Source of the DNA: Rhodopseudomonas palustris
Lineage (GTDB): Bacteria; Pseudomonadota; Alphaproteobacteria; Rhizobiales; Xanthobacteraceae
DNA: 64,000 bases
Reading direction: 5' to 3'
Assembly (NCBI RefSeq): GCF_013415845.1
Contig: NZ_CP058907.1
Coordinates: 806,001-870,000 of the forward strand
Position 1 is the first letter of the stretch; each line of letters starts with the position of its first letter. Position numbers and translations under genes: made by a program. Shown piece by piece: positions 45,948-55,774 of the stretch. The notes under the pieces were generated by a model. It had not been told where the DNA came from. It did not search any database and saw only the letters and a program-made list of their open reading frames with translations.

Positions 45948-47765
45948 TCAGCGCCGCGCGTAGGTGGCCCGGGTCAGCGGCTGACGCGCTTGTTCGAGGT
46001 GACGGCCGGGCCCGCCGGGGCGGCCACCGCTGAACACCGGAATGGTCGGCCGCAATTCTTCGAGGAAGATCGGCTTGGAGTAGTAGTAGCCCTGCGCGTA
46101 GCGGATACGTGTCATCGCCTGCAGGTAAGCGAGCTCTTCGAAGGTCTCGAGCCCTTCGGCGATCACCGTCATGCCGAGTGCGTCGCTGAGCGACTCGATC
46201 GCGCGCAAAATGCCCTGGCTGCGCGGTCGCTTGTGAATGTCCGTGATGAATGAACGGTCGATCTTGATCTCGTCGGCGGTGATATCGGCGAGCGCCGACA
46301 GCGACGAGTAGCCGATGCCAAAATCGTCGATCGAAATGCCGACGCCGATCTCCCGCAGCATCGGCAGGATCTGCTTCTGAAAATGTGCCTTGGCGACGAA
46401 TGCGTCCTCGGTGATCTCCACCATGAACCGCTTCGGACATTCGGTTGCGGCCAGCGCTTCGCAGAACGAGCGCATGAAGTCCGGCGAGCCGGCCTGCTTG
46501 GCGGCGACATTGACGCTGATGCTGGCGTCCTCGCCGAAGGTGGCGTTGATCAGGTCGATCGATTTCATGATCTCGGCGAGCACCAGATGGGTCAACTCGT
46601 CGATCAGGCCGAGTTCGACCGCGAGATCGACGAAGGTGCCCGGCGCCTGAATCACGCCGTTATCGTCGCGCAGCCGCACCAGAGCTTCGACGCCTTTGAT
46701 TTCGTTGGTGCGGATGTCGACCTTGGGCTGGAATGCGCAGCAGAAACGCCTGTCGAGAATGGCCTGGCGCAGCGACTGCTCCACCGCCATCCGCTCCAAC
46801 GCCTCGCGCTCCATCGCGATGTTGAAGATCGCCGAGGCGCCTTTGCCGTCGCTCTTGACCCGGTACATCGCGATGTCGGCGTTCTGCCGCAGCGCCTCGT
46901 AGCTGTGGCCGTGCTCGGGATACAGGCTAATGCCGATCGAGGCCGACGCGAACACTTCAGTGCCGTCGATGTAGAACGGGGCCTTCAGTCGCTGCAGCAG
47001 GAAGTTGATGTGCTCGGCGACTTCCGCTTCGCTGGTGATGGGATCGAGCAGCAGCAGGAATTCGTCGCCGCTGATCCGCGACAGCACGTCGGTGTCGCGC
47101 AGCTCCAGCGACAGCCGCTTGGCGATGCCGACCAGCAGGGCGTCGCCCACCGAATGGCCGTAGTAATCGTTGATGTGCTTGAAGTTGTCGACGTCGAGAA
47201 ACGCCAGCGCAAAATGGTGCGGCCGGTGGTCCTCGAGCAGCTCGGTGACGTGGCGCTCGATCACGGCGCGGTTGGGCAGGCCGGTGAGCTCGTCGTAATA
47301 GGCACGGCGGAACAGCTCGTCCTCGATCACCTTCTGCTCGGTGACGTCGAGGGAGCTCGACAGCAGCAGTTTGCGCCCCGCGATATCCATCGGCTTGTGC
47401 GCGGTCAGCAGCGCGCGGGTCGCGCCGCCGAAGGTGATGCGCTCCTCGCGCGTGCCGGACTGGCCCTGCGCGAGCATCGCGGCGCCGTCGCTGCGGCGGC
47501 GGTCGAGCGGAAGGTTGCCGGCGGCGTCGGTCGATGAAGGCGCAAGCCGATATTGTGCGGCGGCCGCGTCGTTGATGAAGATGAAGCGGCCTTGCTCGTC
47601 CTGGACCGTGACGGCCGAAGGCAGCGCGCGCACGATTTCCTTGAACAGCCGCAGGTCCCCGGTTTCTGCAGCCGCGATGCCGGCCGCGTCCGTGGAAGGC
47701 GCCTCATCGCTCTCGGCGACGTCGGTCGTCACGGTTGAGGGAGAGTATGGTGCGGCGCTCGTCAT
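45948..47765 (-). CDS. PAS-GGDEF-EAL c-di-GMP signalling protein
   Basis: A 605-residue cytoplasmic protein. A PAS domain (about 38-150, EIVRALPSAVTVQDEQGRFIFIND) is followed by GGDEF (about 160-320) with the variant SGDEF in RISGDEFLLL, and EAL (about 335-590) with VEALVRLRD, EITEDAF, DDFGIGYSSL, KIDRSFI and AEGLET. The EAL site looks complete, so phosphodiesterase activity is likely. The SGDEF cyclase may still work or may act as a GTP sensor. It is divergent from the SDR gene. Confidence 0.9.
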   Translation of the reverse strand: MTSAAPYSPSTVTTDVAESDEAPSTDAAGIAAAETGDLRLFKEIVRALPSAVTVQDEQGRFIFINDAAAAQYRLAPSSTDAAGNLPLDRRRSDGAAMLAQGQSGTREERITFGGATRALLTAHKPMDIAGRKLLLSSSLDVTEQKVIEDELFRRAYYDELTGLPNRAVIERHVTELLEDHRPHHFALAFLDVDNFKHINDYYGHSVGDALLVGIAKRLSLELRDTDVLSRISGDEFLLLLDPITSEAEVAEHINFLLQRLKAPFYIDGTEVFASASIGISLYPEHGHSYEALRQNADIAMYRVKSDGKGASAIFNIAMEREALERMAVEQSLRQAILDRRFCCAFQPKVDIRTNEIKGVEALVRLRDDNGVIQAPGTFVDLAVELGLIDELTHLVLAEIMKSIDLINATFGEDASISVNVAAKQAGSPDFMRSFCEALAATECPKRFMVEITEDAFVAKAHFQKQILPMLREIGVGISIDDFGIGYSSLSALADITADEIKIDRSFITDIHKRPRSQGILRAIESLSDALGMTVIAEGLETFEELAYLQAMTRIRYAQGYYYSKPIFLEELRPTIPVFSGGRPGGPGRHLEQARQPLTRATYARR

Positions 47766-47943
47766 GCGCGCGAAGGATGGCGAAGGCCGCTGTAATAATG
47801 GTTAAGTGCCCCCCTGGATGCCGGCGCAATCCCCGCATCCGCAGTGGATTTGAATTGCAGTCGAGTATTCGTCATTAACAGAGTATCAACACCTACAACG
47901 AAAGACGCGGCAGCAACGGTTGCCCGATCAGGGAGAGACAGCG

Positions 47944-48786
47944 ATGGGACGGCTCGACGGTAAGGTTGCGGTGATCACCGGTGCGACCAGCGGCATCGGT
48001 TGGCGCACTGCGGAGGTATTCGTTGCCGAAGGCGCCCGGATCGTCGTCGCCGGCCGCCGCATGGCCGAGGGCGAGGCGCTGGCGGCGCAGCTCGGTTCGT
48101 CCTGCGTGTTCAAGCAGACCGATGTCACCGACGAGGCTCAGGTGAAGGCCTTGATCGGCACCGCGCTCGACACCTTCGGCAGGCTCGACTGCCTGTTCAA
48201 CAATGCCGGCGGTCCGGCGCAGACCGGCGGCATCGAAGGCATCGAGGTCGATCGCTTCGACGCCGCGATGGCAACGCTAGTGCGCAGCGTGATGCTGGGC
48301 ATGAAGCACGCCGCGCCGGCGATGAAGAAGCAGGGCGCCGGATCGATTATCAACAACGGCAGCATCGCCGGCCGACTCGCCGGGTTTTCGTCGTCGCTGG
48401 TGTATGGTGCCGCCAAGGCGGCGGTGAATCATTTGACCAAATGCGTCGCCATGGAGCTCGGCGAATCCGGCATCCGCGTCAATTCGATCTCGCCGGGTGC
48501 GATCGCGACCGGCATCTTCGGCAAGGCGCTGGGGCTCACCACCGATGCGGCCGAAAAGACCGCAGCCACGATGCGCGAGATCTACAAGACCGCGCAGCCG
48601 ATTCCGCGTGCCGGCATTCCGGACGATATCGCCCAGGCCGCGGTGTTTCTCGCCAGTGACGAGTCGACCTTCATCAACGGTCATGATCTCGTCGTCGACG
48701 GCGGCATCACCGGCGGCCGCAACTGGACTGCCCAGCAGCAAGGCTACGTCGCGCTGCGCAAGGCGTTCGATCACGGCGAGGGGTGA
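47944..48786 (+). CDS. Short-chain dehydrogenase/reductase
   Basis: A 280-residue classical SDR with NAD(P) motif GATSGIG near residue 15, NNAG, the active-site Ser in NNGSIAG, catalytic YGAAK and a C-terminal FINGHDLVVDGGITGG. The substrate is an alcohol or ketone that cannot be named. Start chosen at the ATG of MGRLDGKVAVITG, with GGGAGAGA upstream. It is followed by a dispersed repeat and a convergent cytochrome P450. Confidence 0.9.
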   Translation: MGRLDGKVAVITGATSGIGWRTAEVFVAEGARIVVAGRRMAEGEALAAQLGSSCVFKQTDVTDEAQVKALIGTALDTFGRLDCLFNNAGGPAQTGGIEGIEVDRFDAAMATLVRSVMLGMKHAAPAMKKQGAGSIINNGSIAGRLAGFSSSLVYGAAKAAVNHLTKCVAMELGESGIRVNSISPGAIATGIFGKALGLTTDAAEKTAATMREIYKTAQPIPRAGIPDDIAQAAVFLASDESTFINGHDLVVDGGITGGRNWTAQQQGYVALRKAFDHGEG

Positions 48787-48800
48787 GCACCGGTTTTCCG

Positions 48801-48920
48801 TCATTGCGAGGAGCACTCGGATCGGTGCTCCGCGCCGTCCGAGCTCGGGCTCCGCGACGAAACAATCCAGAGGCTCGGTGCATTGAGCTCTGGATTGCTT
48901 CGAATCGCTGGCAATGACGG
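48801..48920. repeat. Dispersed palindromic element, copy B
   Basis: TCATTGCGAGGAGC at the left and CTGGATTGCTTCG..GGCAATGACGG at the right match the ends of copy A. The centre is longer here, with an extra GC-rich inner palindrome (GAGCACTCGGATCGGTGCTC). It lies between the convergent SDR and P450 genes. Confidence 0.82.
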
Positions 48921-48921
48921 A

Positions 48922-50319
48922 CTAATGCGCTACGTCGAACGACTTCGTCGGCGTGACCTGGACCCGAAGCCCGTCTTTCGGCTTCGGGATCGGCCACATC
49001 TGCCACGAAGCCTGATAGTTCGGCGGTAGTGACAGGTCGAGGTGTTGCAGCAGGTGCACCGCGAAGCACTTCGCCTGCATGTAGGCGAAGTTGAGCCCGA
49101 GGCACATGTGGGCGCCGCCACCATACGGAATCCAGGCGAAGCGGTGACGGCCGCGCGAGGCTTCGTCGGTGAAGCGCAGCGGATCGAACTGATCCGGGTT
49201 CGGCCAGATCTCCGGCATGTGGTGAGTGAACAGCGGATTGACCGCCACCATGGTGCCGGCTGGGATCGAGTAGCCCTTGAAGCTGAAGGCACGGGTTGCC
49301 CGCCGCGGCAGCGACGGCACCGGCGGCCGCAGCCGCATCGCTTCCTTGAAGGCCATCTCGGTGAGCGGCAGCGCGTCGAGCTGTTCGAAGCTGATCGGTT
49401 CGCCCGGCTTCAGACCGAGACCGGCGATCTCTTCGCGCAGCTTCTGCTGCCATTCCGGATGCGCCGCCAGCGCAGCGACGAACGAGGTCAGCGACGACGT
49501 CAGGGTGTCGTGCGCCGCCATCATCAGGAAGCTCATGTGGTCGATGATCGCCTGGTTCGACAGCAGCGCGCCGTCGTCGTGGGTGGCGCGGCAGAGCTGC
49601 GAGAACAGGTCGTCGCCGCCCTTGGCACGGCGGATCGGAATCTGTTCGGCGAAGTAAGCGACGATGCGCTGCCGGCCCTTGACGCCGCGGGCCATCGCGG
49701 TGCCCGGCCATGGCTTGCGGATCGGCGCCACGGAAGCGGCGACCATGTCGATGAAGGCGCGGTTGACCTCTTCGGTCTCGGCGCCGATCGCGGTGCCGAG
49801 GAACGAGGTCGCGGCGAGATCGAGCGTGAGCTGCTTCATCGCCGGGTAGCACAGCATCTCGCCGGGGCGGGCGCGCCACTCGGCGACGCGGCGGGCGATG
49901 CCGGCGTTGAGCTCGGCCAGATAGGACTGCATCGGCCCGGCCTTGAACGCCACCGACAGTGTGCGCCGGTGCAGCCGGTGCTCGTCGAAATCGAGCATCA
50001 TCAGGCCGCGCGGAAACAGCCGCCCGAGGATCGGGCCCCAGCCATGGGTCGAGGAAAACAGCTTGGTGTTATCGAACAGCACCAGCTCGTTGGCTTCAGG
50101 CCCGAGCAGGGTGATCGAGGTCTCGCCGAGCACTCGGCTGCGATAGACCGGACCATAGGTCCGCGCCATCTTCTCGACCTCGCCCTTCGGATCGGCGAGC
50201 ACCGCCAGGGTGCGGCCGATGATCGGCCAGCCTTCGTCACCGGGAACGTGGGCGAGCGCGCTCGGCTTTGGCGGCGACAGCCGTGCGACGAGTGACGAAT
50301 CCGCAACCTGGATCGACAT
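48922..50319 (-). CDS. Cytochrome P450
   Basis: A 465-residue soluble P450. The I-helix motif is AAHDTLTS (about 270), the K-helix ExxR is EAMR, followed by PSLPRRA, and the heme-binding loop is PYGGGAHMCLG (about 403-413, Cys as thiolate ligand). No membrane anchor is visible. It inserts oxygen into an unknown substrate and needs a redox partner, which is not in the neighbourhood. It stands alone. Confidence 0.94.
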   Translation of the reverse strand: MSIQVADSSLVARLSPPKPSALAHVPGDEGWPIIGRTLAVLADPKGEVEKMARTYGPVYRSRVLGETSITLLGPEANELVLFDNTKLFSSTHGWGPILGRLFPRGLMMLDFDEHRLHRRTLSVAFKAGPMQSYLAELNAGIARRVAEWRARPGEMLCYPAMKQLTLDLAATSFLGTAIGAETEEVNRAFIDMVAASVAPIRKPWPGTAMARGVKGRQRIVAYFAEQIPIRRAKGGDDLFSQLCRATHDDGALLSNQAIIDHMSFLMMAAHDTLTSSLTSFVAALAAHPEWQQKLREEIAGLGLKPGEPISFEQLDALPLTEMAFKEAMRLRPPVPSLPRRATRAFSFKGYSIPAGTMVAVNPLFTHHMPEIWPNPDQFDPLRFTDEASRGRHRFAWIPYGGGAHMCLGLNFAYMQAKCFAVHLLQHLDLSLPPNYQASWQMWPIPKPKDGLRVQVTPTKSFDVAH

Positions 50320-50439
50320 GGGGCCTCCCTAGGCGGTTGTATCGGCCATGCGGAGGTGTGCCTCCGTTCTGTGGCGCGTTGCAGTTGAAAATAGGAGGCG
50401 TCCGCTCGGCTTGGCAAGGCCAATCCGAAGCGGCGAGGA

Positions 50440-51834
50440 TTATGACGCAGCGGCCAGCGGCTGCCGGAGCGGCTGTTCGGGCGGGCTGAAGATCGTCATC
50501 GGCACGGTGACGCCGCGCAGCGGGTAGTCCCCGAGCGGCTCCAGCGGTGCGTCGATATGGGTCGCGGCCGCCGCCGTCACCAGGATACTGCGCCCGGTAC
50601 TTTTTTGCAGCGCCTCGACCCGGCTGGCTTCGTTCACCGCCGGTCCGATCACGGTGAAGTCGAGGCGTTCGGCGGCGCCGATGTTGCCGAAGAACACTTC
50701 GCCTTCGTGCAGCGCGATGCCGGCGCGGAGCGGACGCCAGCCTTCGCAATTCACGCCGGCCGGATCGACCAGGTTGAGTCGCCCCAGCCCCGCCTGCGCC
50801 TCGATCGCGGCCGTCAGCGCCGCGTTACCGGCGACGCGCGAATCATCGCCGAGCGGAAACACCGCCAGCAGCCCGTCACCGATGAACTTCAGGACGTCGC
50901 CGCCGTTGCGCAGCACCGCGTCGGCGAACACCTCGAAGTAAGCGTTCAGCAGTGCGATCATGTCGTTGCCGCACAGCCGGTCAGACAGGTCGGTGAAGCC
51001 GCGCAGGTCCGACATCCAGATGATGGCGCGGATCGGCTCGCCGGCGCCGCGCTTGATGTCGCCGCTCAGCACCTTGGCGCCGGCCACCGGGCCGAGATAG
51101 GCGCCGAGCGCGTTGATGGCGATCCGGGTGGCGACGTGGCGGCCGACATGCAGGCCGAACAGCGTCAGCAGCCGCTGAAACAGCGCGAGGTGCTCGTCGG
51201 TGAAGCCGCCGGGCTGCATGGTTGCCAGCGTAACGGCGTGGCGGAAGCGGTCGCCGCCCATCGGCAGCGCCAGGTACTCGGTGTAACCGCCGGCCGCGAG
51301 GTCGCGCATGATCGGGAATTCCGCCTGCGCGGCGGCGTCCTGCGGATTGCGCCGGATCGCCTTACCGCCCTGGAACAGGTTGTGCAGCGGATTGAGCCGG
51401 AATGCGTCGGTGTCGGCGGTCGATTGGTTGACCTGGACTTCGTCGCACAGCCCGTCGGAGGCGCGCCAGTTCCAGGCGAAGCCGAGCAGCTGCGGATGCA
51501 GCGTGCGGATGTGCAGCGTGGCGCGATGCACCGGCAGCCCGACCGCGGTCATCCGCCACATCAGCGATTCGAACGTCAGCAGCATTTCCGGCTCGGCGGC
51601 GGCATCATGCAGCAGCCAGGTTTCCAGCTCGGCCAGTGTGATGCTGGCGGGCAGGCAGGCGCGGCCGCGCTGACTGCGGCGGACGACGCTGACGCCGGCG
51701 GGATAGACGCGCATCGCGTCGGGTGGTGCGGTCGGATCGGTCACACAGGAACTTTCGTTGAGGATTGCGGCTGCGGCGAGCCGCGACGGCCTGCCGCACG
51801 AAGCGATCTTGCCCCGGCTGGCGGAATTCCCCAT
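50440..51834 (-). CDS. Class III adenylate/guanylate cyclase
   Basis: Up to 464 residues. The C-terminal catalytic domain (about 265-445) has the metal-binding [14 protein letters not shown] and [14 protein letters not shown], and the transition-state region [20 protein letters not shown]. The N-terminal half is a sensor-like domain of unknown type ([27 protein letters not shown]), shared by several alphaproteobacterial cyclases. No membrane span is visible. The start is uncertain: ATG at 51834, GTG at 51744 or ATG at 51714. It is divergent from htpX. Confidence 0.9.
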   Translation of the reverse strand: MGNSASRGKIASCGRPSRLAAAAILNESSCVTDPTAPPDAMRVYPAGVSVVRRSQRGRACLPASITLAELETWLLHDAAAEPEMLLTFESLMWRMTAVGLPVHRATLHIRTLHPQLLGFAWNWRASDGLCDEVQVNQSTADTDAFRLNPLHNLFQGGKAIRRNPQDAAAQAEFPIMRDLAAGGYTEYLALPMGGDRFRHAVTLATMQPGGFTDEHLALFQRLLTLFGLHVGRHVATRIAINALGAYLGPVAGAKVLSGDIKRGAGEPIRAIIWMSDLRGFTDLSDRLCGNDMIALLNAYFEVFADAVLRNGGDVLKFIGDGLLAVFPLGDDSRVAGNAALTAAIEAQAGLGRLNLVDPAGVNCEGWRPLRAGIALHEGEVFFGNIGAAERLDFTVIGPAVNEASRVEALQKSTGRSILVTAAAATHIDAPLEPLGDYPLRGVTVPMTIFSPPEQPLRQPLAAAS

Positions 51835-51889
51835 CTCACGGATGCGTTATCCAGGCTCCTTGCAGGAGCGGAGACGCAGGAGGAGGACC

Positions 51890-52867
51890 ATGAGTTACTT
51901 CAAGACCGCTCTCTTGCTGGCCGGCCTGACCGCGCTGTTCATGGGGGTCGGCTATCTGATCGGCGGCGCCAACGGCGCGCTGATCGCGCTCGTCGTCGCC
52001 GCGGCGATGAACATCTTCACCTATTGGAATTCCGACCGGATGGTGCTGTCGATGTACGGCGCCCAGGAGGTCGACGAGCGCTCGGCGCCGGATCTGTACC
52101 GGATGGTGGCGGAACTGGCCGGCCGCGCCTCGCTGCCGATGCCGCGGGTGTTCATCATGGACAACCCGCAGCCGAACGCGTTCGCCACCGGCCGCAATCC
52201 GGAGAACGCCGCCGTCGCCGTCACCACCGGGCTGATGAACCAGCTCAGCCGTGAGGAACTTGCCGGCGTGGTGGCGCACGAACTGGCGCACATCAAGAAC
52301 CACGACACGCTGCTGATGACCATCACGGCGACGATCGCCGGTGCGATCTCGATGGTGGCGCAGTTCGGCATGTTCTTCGGCGGCAACCGCGAGAACAACA
52401 ACGGCCCGGGCCTGATCGGCTCGCTGGCGTTGATGATCCTCGCGCCGCTCGGCGCCATGCTGGTGCAGATGGCGATCAGCCGGACCCGCGAATACGCCGC
52501 CGACGAGATGGGCGCGCGGATCTGCGGCCAGCCGATGTGGCTCGCCTCGGCGCTCGGCCGGATCGAAGCGGCGGCGCATCAGGTGCCGAACGTCGATGCC
52601 GAACGCTCGCCGGCGACTGCGCATATGTTCATCATCAATCCGCTGTCGGGGCAGGGCATGGACAATCTGTTCGCCACGCACCCGTCCACCGACAATCGGG
52701 TCGCCGCGCTGCAGCGGCTCGCGGCCGAGATCGGCGGCAGCTCGTATCGTCCGGCCTCGACGTTCTCCCGCGGCGCCGGCACGGCTGCCTCGAGCGGCAC
52801 CACCCCGCGCGGCACCGGCCGCAGTCCTTGGGGCGGCCAGCCGCGTGGCCGAGGTCCGTGGGGTTAG
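51890..52867 (+). CDS. htpX: HtpX membrane zinc metalloprotease
   Basis: A 325-residue M48 protease. Two N-terminal transmembrane segments ([18 protein letters not shown] and [16 protein letters not shown]), the zinc motif HELAH in [13 protein letters not shown], two further hydrophobic helices and the downstream ligand in [11 protein letters not shown] are all visible. It degrades misfolded membrane proteins. The C-terminal 40 residues are Gly/Ser/Arg-rich, longer than in E. coli HtpX. AGGAGGACC precedes the ATG at 51890. Confidence 0.96.
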   Translation: MSYFKTALLLAGLTALFMGVGYLIGGANGALIALVVAAAMNIFTYWNSDRMVLSMYGAQEVDERSAPDLYRMVAELAGRASLPMPRVFIMDNPQPNAFATGRNPENAAVAVTTGLMNQLSREELAGVVAHELAHIKNHDTLLMTITATIAGAISMVAQFGMFFGGNRENNNGPGLIGSLALMILAPLGAMLVQMAISRTREYAADEMGARICGQPMWLASALGRIEAAAHQVPNVDAERSPATAHMFIINPLSGQGMDNLFATHPSTDNRVAALQRLAAEIGGSSYRPASTFSRGAGTAASSGTTPRGTGRSPWGGQPRGRGPWG

Positions 52868-52892
52868 TTCACGCCCAGTGATGGATGCTTCG

Positions 52893-52919
52893 AAGGCCCC
52901 GGTTCGCCGGGGCCTTTTT
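52893..52919 (+). terminator. htpX terminator
   Basis: GGCCCCGG-TTCG-CCGGGGCC followed by five Ts (and more Ts after one G). It is a stable GNRA-like tetraloop hairpin 25 bases after the stop. Confidence 0.93.
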
Positions 52920-52929
52920 GTTTTTGCTG

Positions 52930-53010
52930 CATTGCGAGGAGCGTAGCGACGAAGCAATCAATAAACTCCGCACTCAGGACTCCTGGATTGCTTCGCTGCG
53001 CTCGTAATGA
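52930..53010. repeat. Dispersed palindromic element, copy C
   Basis: CATTGCGAGGAGCG..GACGAAGCAATC and TCCTGGATTGCTTCGC..CTCG.AATGA reproduce the two arms of copies A and B. It ends before the MFS gene; a possible earlier MFS start falls inside it, which argues against that start. Confidence 0.82.
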
Positions 53011-53119
53011 GGAGGGAGAGGCATTTGCTGAACGGCGCCTGTTTACCTGGCTGGTAATCGACCCGATGATGGCGGGCTGCGACCGTGGGACAGCTCAAGC
53101 CTTGCCGGGATCCGTCGCC

Positions 53120-54535
53120 ATGCATCAGACCGTTGCCGCAACGATCGATAGTGCCCGCCGCTGGCGGGGGCTGGCGATCGTGGTCGCCGCGCAGTTCATG
53201 TTCGGGGTCGATGCCTTCATCGTCAACGTCGCGCTGCCGACGATCTCGACCGAACTCGGCGCATCATCGTCGCAGCTCGAGGCGGTGATCGCGATCTACC
53301 TGATCGGCTACGCGACGCTGATCGTCACCGGCGGCCGGCTCGGCGATATCTTCGGCACCAAGACGGTGTTCCTGCTCTGCGTCGCCGGCTTCACGCTGAC
53401 CTCGCTGTGGTGCGGGCTGGCGCGCTCCGGTCCCGAACTGATCCTGGCGCGGCTCGCGCAGGGCACCACAGCGGCGTTCATGGTGCCGCAGGTGCTGGCG
53501 ACGCTGCACGTGCTGTTTCCGGACGCCGCGCGCGCCAAGGCGTTTGCGATCTACGGCACCGTGCTCGGGCTCGCCGGCGCCACTGGCTTCGCGCTGGGTG
53601 GCCTGTTGGTGACGCTCGATCTCGGTGGCTTCGGCTGGCGCTCGATCTTCTACGTCAATGGTCCGGTCGGGGTGATCATCATCGCGGCCGCAGCCCGGGT
53701 GATGCCGCAGACGCCGCGGCGGCCGGGCACGCGGCTCGATCTCGGCGGCGCCATGATCCTGTTCGCCGGCCTCGTCTGCGTGATCGGTCCGTTGCTGTTC
53801 GGCCGCGATGTCGGCTGGGCCGGATGGGTCTGGGCCGTGATGGCCGGCGGCGGCGCGATGCTGGCGCTGTTCCTGCGCTACGAGCGCCGTGTCGCCGCGC
53901 GCGGCGGCATGCCGGTGGTCGACCTGACGCTGCTCGGCGATCGCGCGTTCGTCCGTGGCCTCGGCGCGGTGTTCTGCTTCTTCTTCGCCAACCAGTCGTT
54001 CTATCTGGTGATGACGCTGTACATGCAGCTCGAGTTGAACGTGCCGCCGCTGCAGGCTGGCTTGGTGTTCCTGCCGCTGGCGCTGGCCTTCGTGATCGCG
54101 TCGCGGCATTCCGGCGCGCGCGCCCGGCGCCGCGGCACGCTGGTGCTGATCGAGGGCTGCCTGCTGCAGATCGCCGGCCTTGGCCTGATCGCTGCCACGG
54201 CGACGGTGATCGCGTCGCCGACGCCGTTCGTACTTGCGCTGGCGCTGCTGGTCGCAGGCTATGGCCAGGGCCTGGTGATGGCCCCGCTGTCGGGCGTGGT
54301 GCTGTCGAGCGTGCAGGCGACCAGCGCGGGCTCGGGCTCGGGCCTCTACGGCACCACCACGCAGATCGCCAGCGCGGCTGGCGTCGCCGTGCTCGGCTCG
54401 GTGTACGTCACGCTGGCGCAAAACGGCTCGGGCCGCCTTGCGCTGCTCGGCGCGCTGGCGCTGCTCGGGCTCGCGATTGCCGGCTGCATAGGGCTGCTGC
54501 GCTGGATGCGCCGCGCCGTGGCGGTGGCAGCTTAA
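53120..54535 (+). CDS. MFS drug transporter, DHA2 (14-TM) type
   Basis: A 471-residue transporter with about 14 predicted helices. Motif-like segments are DAFIVNVALPTIS in TM1, GGRLGDIFGTKTVF (motif A) and ARLAQGTTAAFMVPQVLATLHVLF (motif B). It is the EmrB/QacA-like H+ antiporter type that expels drugs or other toxic compounds. The ATG at 53120 is chosen as the first that gives a normal N-terminus; no strong ribosome site is visible, so it could be later or earlier. It is convergent with the aminotransferase, with overlapping stops. Confidence 0.9.
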   Translation: MHQTVAATIDSARRWRGLAIVVAAQFMFGVDAFIVNVALPTISTELGASSSQLEAVIAIYLIGYATLIVTGGRLGDIFGTKTVFLLCVAGFTLTSLWCGLARSGPELILARLAQGTTAAFMVPQVLATLHVLFPDAARAKAFAIYGTVLGLAGATGFALGGLLVTLDLGGFGWRSIFYVNGPVGVIIIAAAARVMPQTPRRPGTRLDLGGAMILFAGLVCVIGPLLFGRDVGWAGWVWAVMAGGGAMLALFLRYERRVAARGGMPVVDLTLLGDRAFVRGLGAVFCFFFANQSFYLVMTLYMQLELNVPPLQAGLVFLPLALAFVIASRHSGARARRRGTLVLIEGCLLQIAGLGLIAATATVIASPTPFVLALALLVAGYGQGLVMAPLSGVVLSSVQATSAGSGSGLYGTTTQIASAAGVAVLGSVYVTLAQNGSGRLALLGALALLGLAIAGCIGLLRWMRRAVAVAA

Positions 54536-55719
54536 GCCGGCACGTTCTCGGCGAGGTACGCCACTGCGGCATCGACGCCGCCGCGGCTGTGCGGGATGCC
54601 GAGCGCGGACAGCGCCATCTCGATCACGCCGAGCGTACCGAGCACCATCGGGGCGTTGACGTGGCCCATATGGGCGATGCGAAACGCCTTGTTCTGCAAT
54701 TCGCCGATGCCGACGCCGAGCACCACGCCGCATTTGTCCTTGCAGTAGCGATGCAGCGCCGCGATGTCGTGCCCCTCGGCGGCGCGCACGGTGGTGACCG
54801 TGTCGGCGCGTTCGTCCGGGTGCTCGATGTTGAAGCCGAGCACGTTGCCTTCGGACCAGACGCCGACGGCGCGGCGCACCGCACCGGCGAGCAGATGATG
54901 ACGCCGGAAGGTGTTGTCGAGTCCTTCGGCGAACAGGATGTCGAGCGCCTTGCGCAGCGCGAACAACAGATGCACTGGGGCCGTGCCGGCGTACTTTTGG
55001 TAGTGCTCGGGCCCGTCCCGCTCGGTCCAGTCCCAATACGGCGTGCGCAGGCCGGCGCGCTGGTGCGCGGCGCGGGCGCGGTCACCGACCGCGACAAACG
55101 ACAGGCCGGGTGGTGACATCAGCCCCTTCTGCGACGCCGACATCGCGACGTCGATGCCCCAGCCATCCATCTCGAACGGCATGCAACCGAGCGACGCCAC
55201 CGCATCGACCATGAACAACGCCGGGTGGCCGGCGGCCTTGATGGCGCGGCCGATCGCTTCGAGATCGTTGCGTGCGCTGGAAGCCGTGTCGACCTGCACC
55301 ACCACGATCGCCTTGATGCTGTGGTCGGTATCGCGGCGCAGCCGCGCTTCGACCTCATCGACGCGAACCGCGCGGCGCCAGTCGCCATGCAGCACCTCGA
55401 CGTCGCAGCCCATCGCACGGGCCGCGTTGCCCCAGCCGACCGCAAACCGTCCGCTTTCCAGCACCAGCACCTTGTCGCCGCGCGACAGCACGTTGCTGAT
55501 CACCGCCTCCCAGGCGCCGTGACCGTTGGCGATGTAGATGTAGGACTTGCCCTTGGTGGCGAACAGCCGGCTAAGGTCCGTGTGAAGCCCCTCGCTCAGC
55601 GCCACCATCTCGTTCGAGTAGATGTCGAGCGCCGGGCGATGCATCGCCTGCAGCACCTCGTCGGGCGTGGTGGTGGGGCCGGGAATCGCCAAGAATTCCC
55701 GTCCGGCGCTGACGGCCAT
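54532..55719 (-). CDS. Class V PLP aminotransferase (serine-glyoxylate/alanine-glyoxylate type)
   Basis: A 395-residue PLP enzyme. The N-terminal IPGPTTTPDEVLQAM, the cofactor region VDAVASLGCMPFEMDGWGIDV and the Schiff-base Lys in SASQKGLMSPPG are typical of the AGT/SgaA group. It transfers an amino group from serine, alanine or aspartate to glyoxylate. An earlier in-frame start at 55806 lacks resemblance, so I used 55719. The upstream LssY-C gene is read on the same strand and ends 55 bases before. Confidence 0.88.
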   Translation of the reverse strand: MAVSAGREFLAIPGPTTTPDEVLQAMHRPALDIYSNEMVALSEGLHTDLSRLFATKGKSYIYIANGHGAWEAVISNVLSRGDKVLVLESGRFAVGWGNAARAMGCDVEVLHGDWRRAVRVDEVEARLRRDTDHSIKAIVVVQVDTASSARNDLEAIGRAIKAAGHPALFMVDAVASLGCMPFEMDGWGIDVAMSASQKGLMSPPGLSFVAVGDRARAAHQRAGLRTPYWDWTERDGPEHYQKYAGTAPVHLLFALRKALDILFAEGLDNTFRRHHLLAGAVRRAVGVWSEGNVLGFNIEHPDERADTVTTVRAAEGHDIAALHRYCKDKCGVVLGVGIGELQNKAFRIAHMGHVNAPMVLGTLGVIEMALSALGIPHSRGGVDAAVAYLAENVPA

Positions 55720-55774
55720 GATGCTTGTCCCTGTTGTGAGAGATGCGCGACCATGCCGGCTCGCAGCATTGATT

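Noticed and set aside
52988..53119. Earlier start for the MFS transporter
   Set aside because: The segment runs through dispersed repeat copy C and lacks transporter-like sequence.
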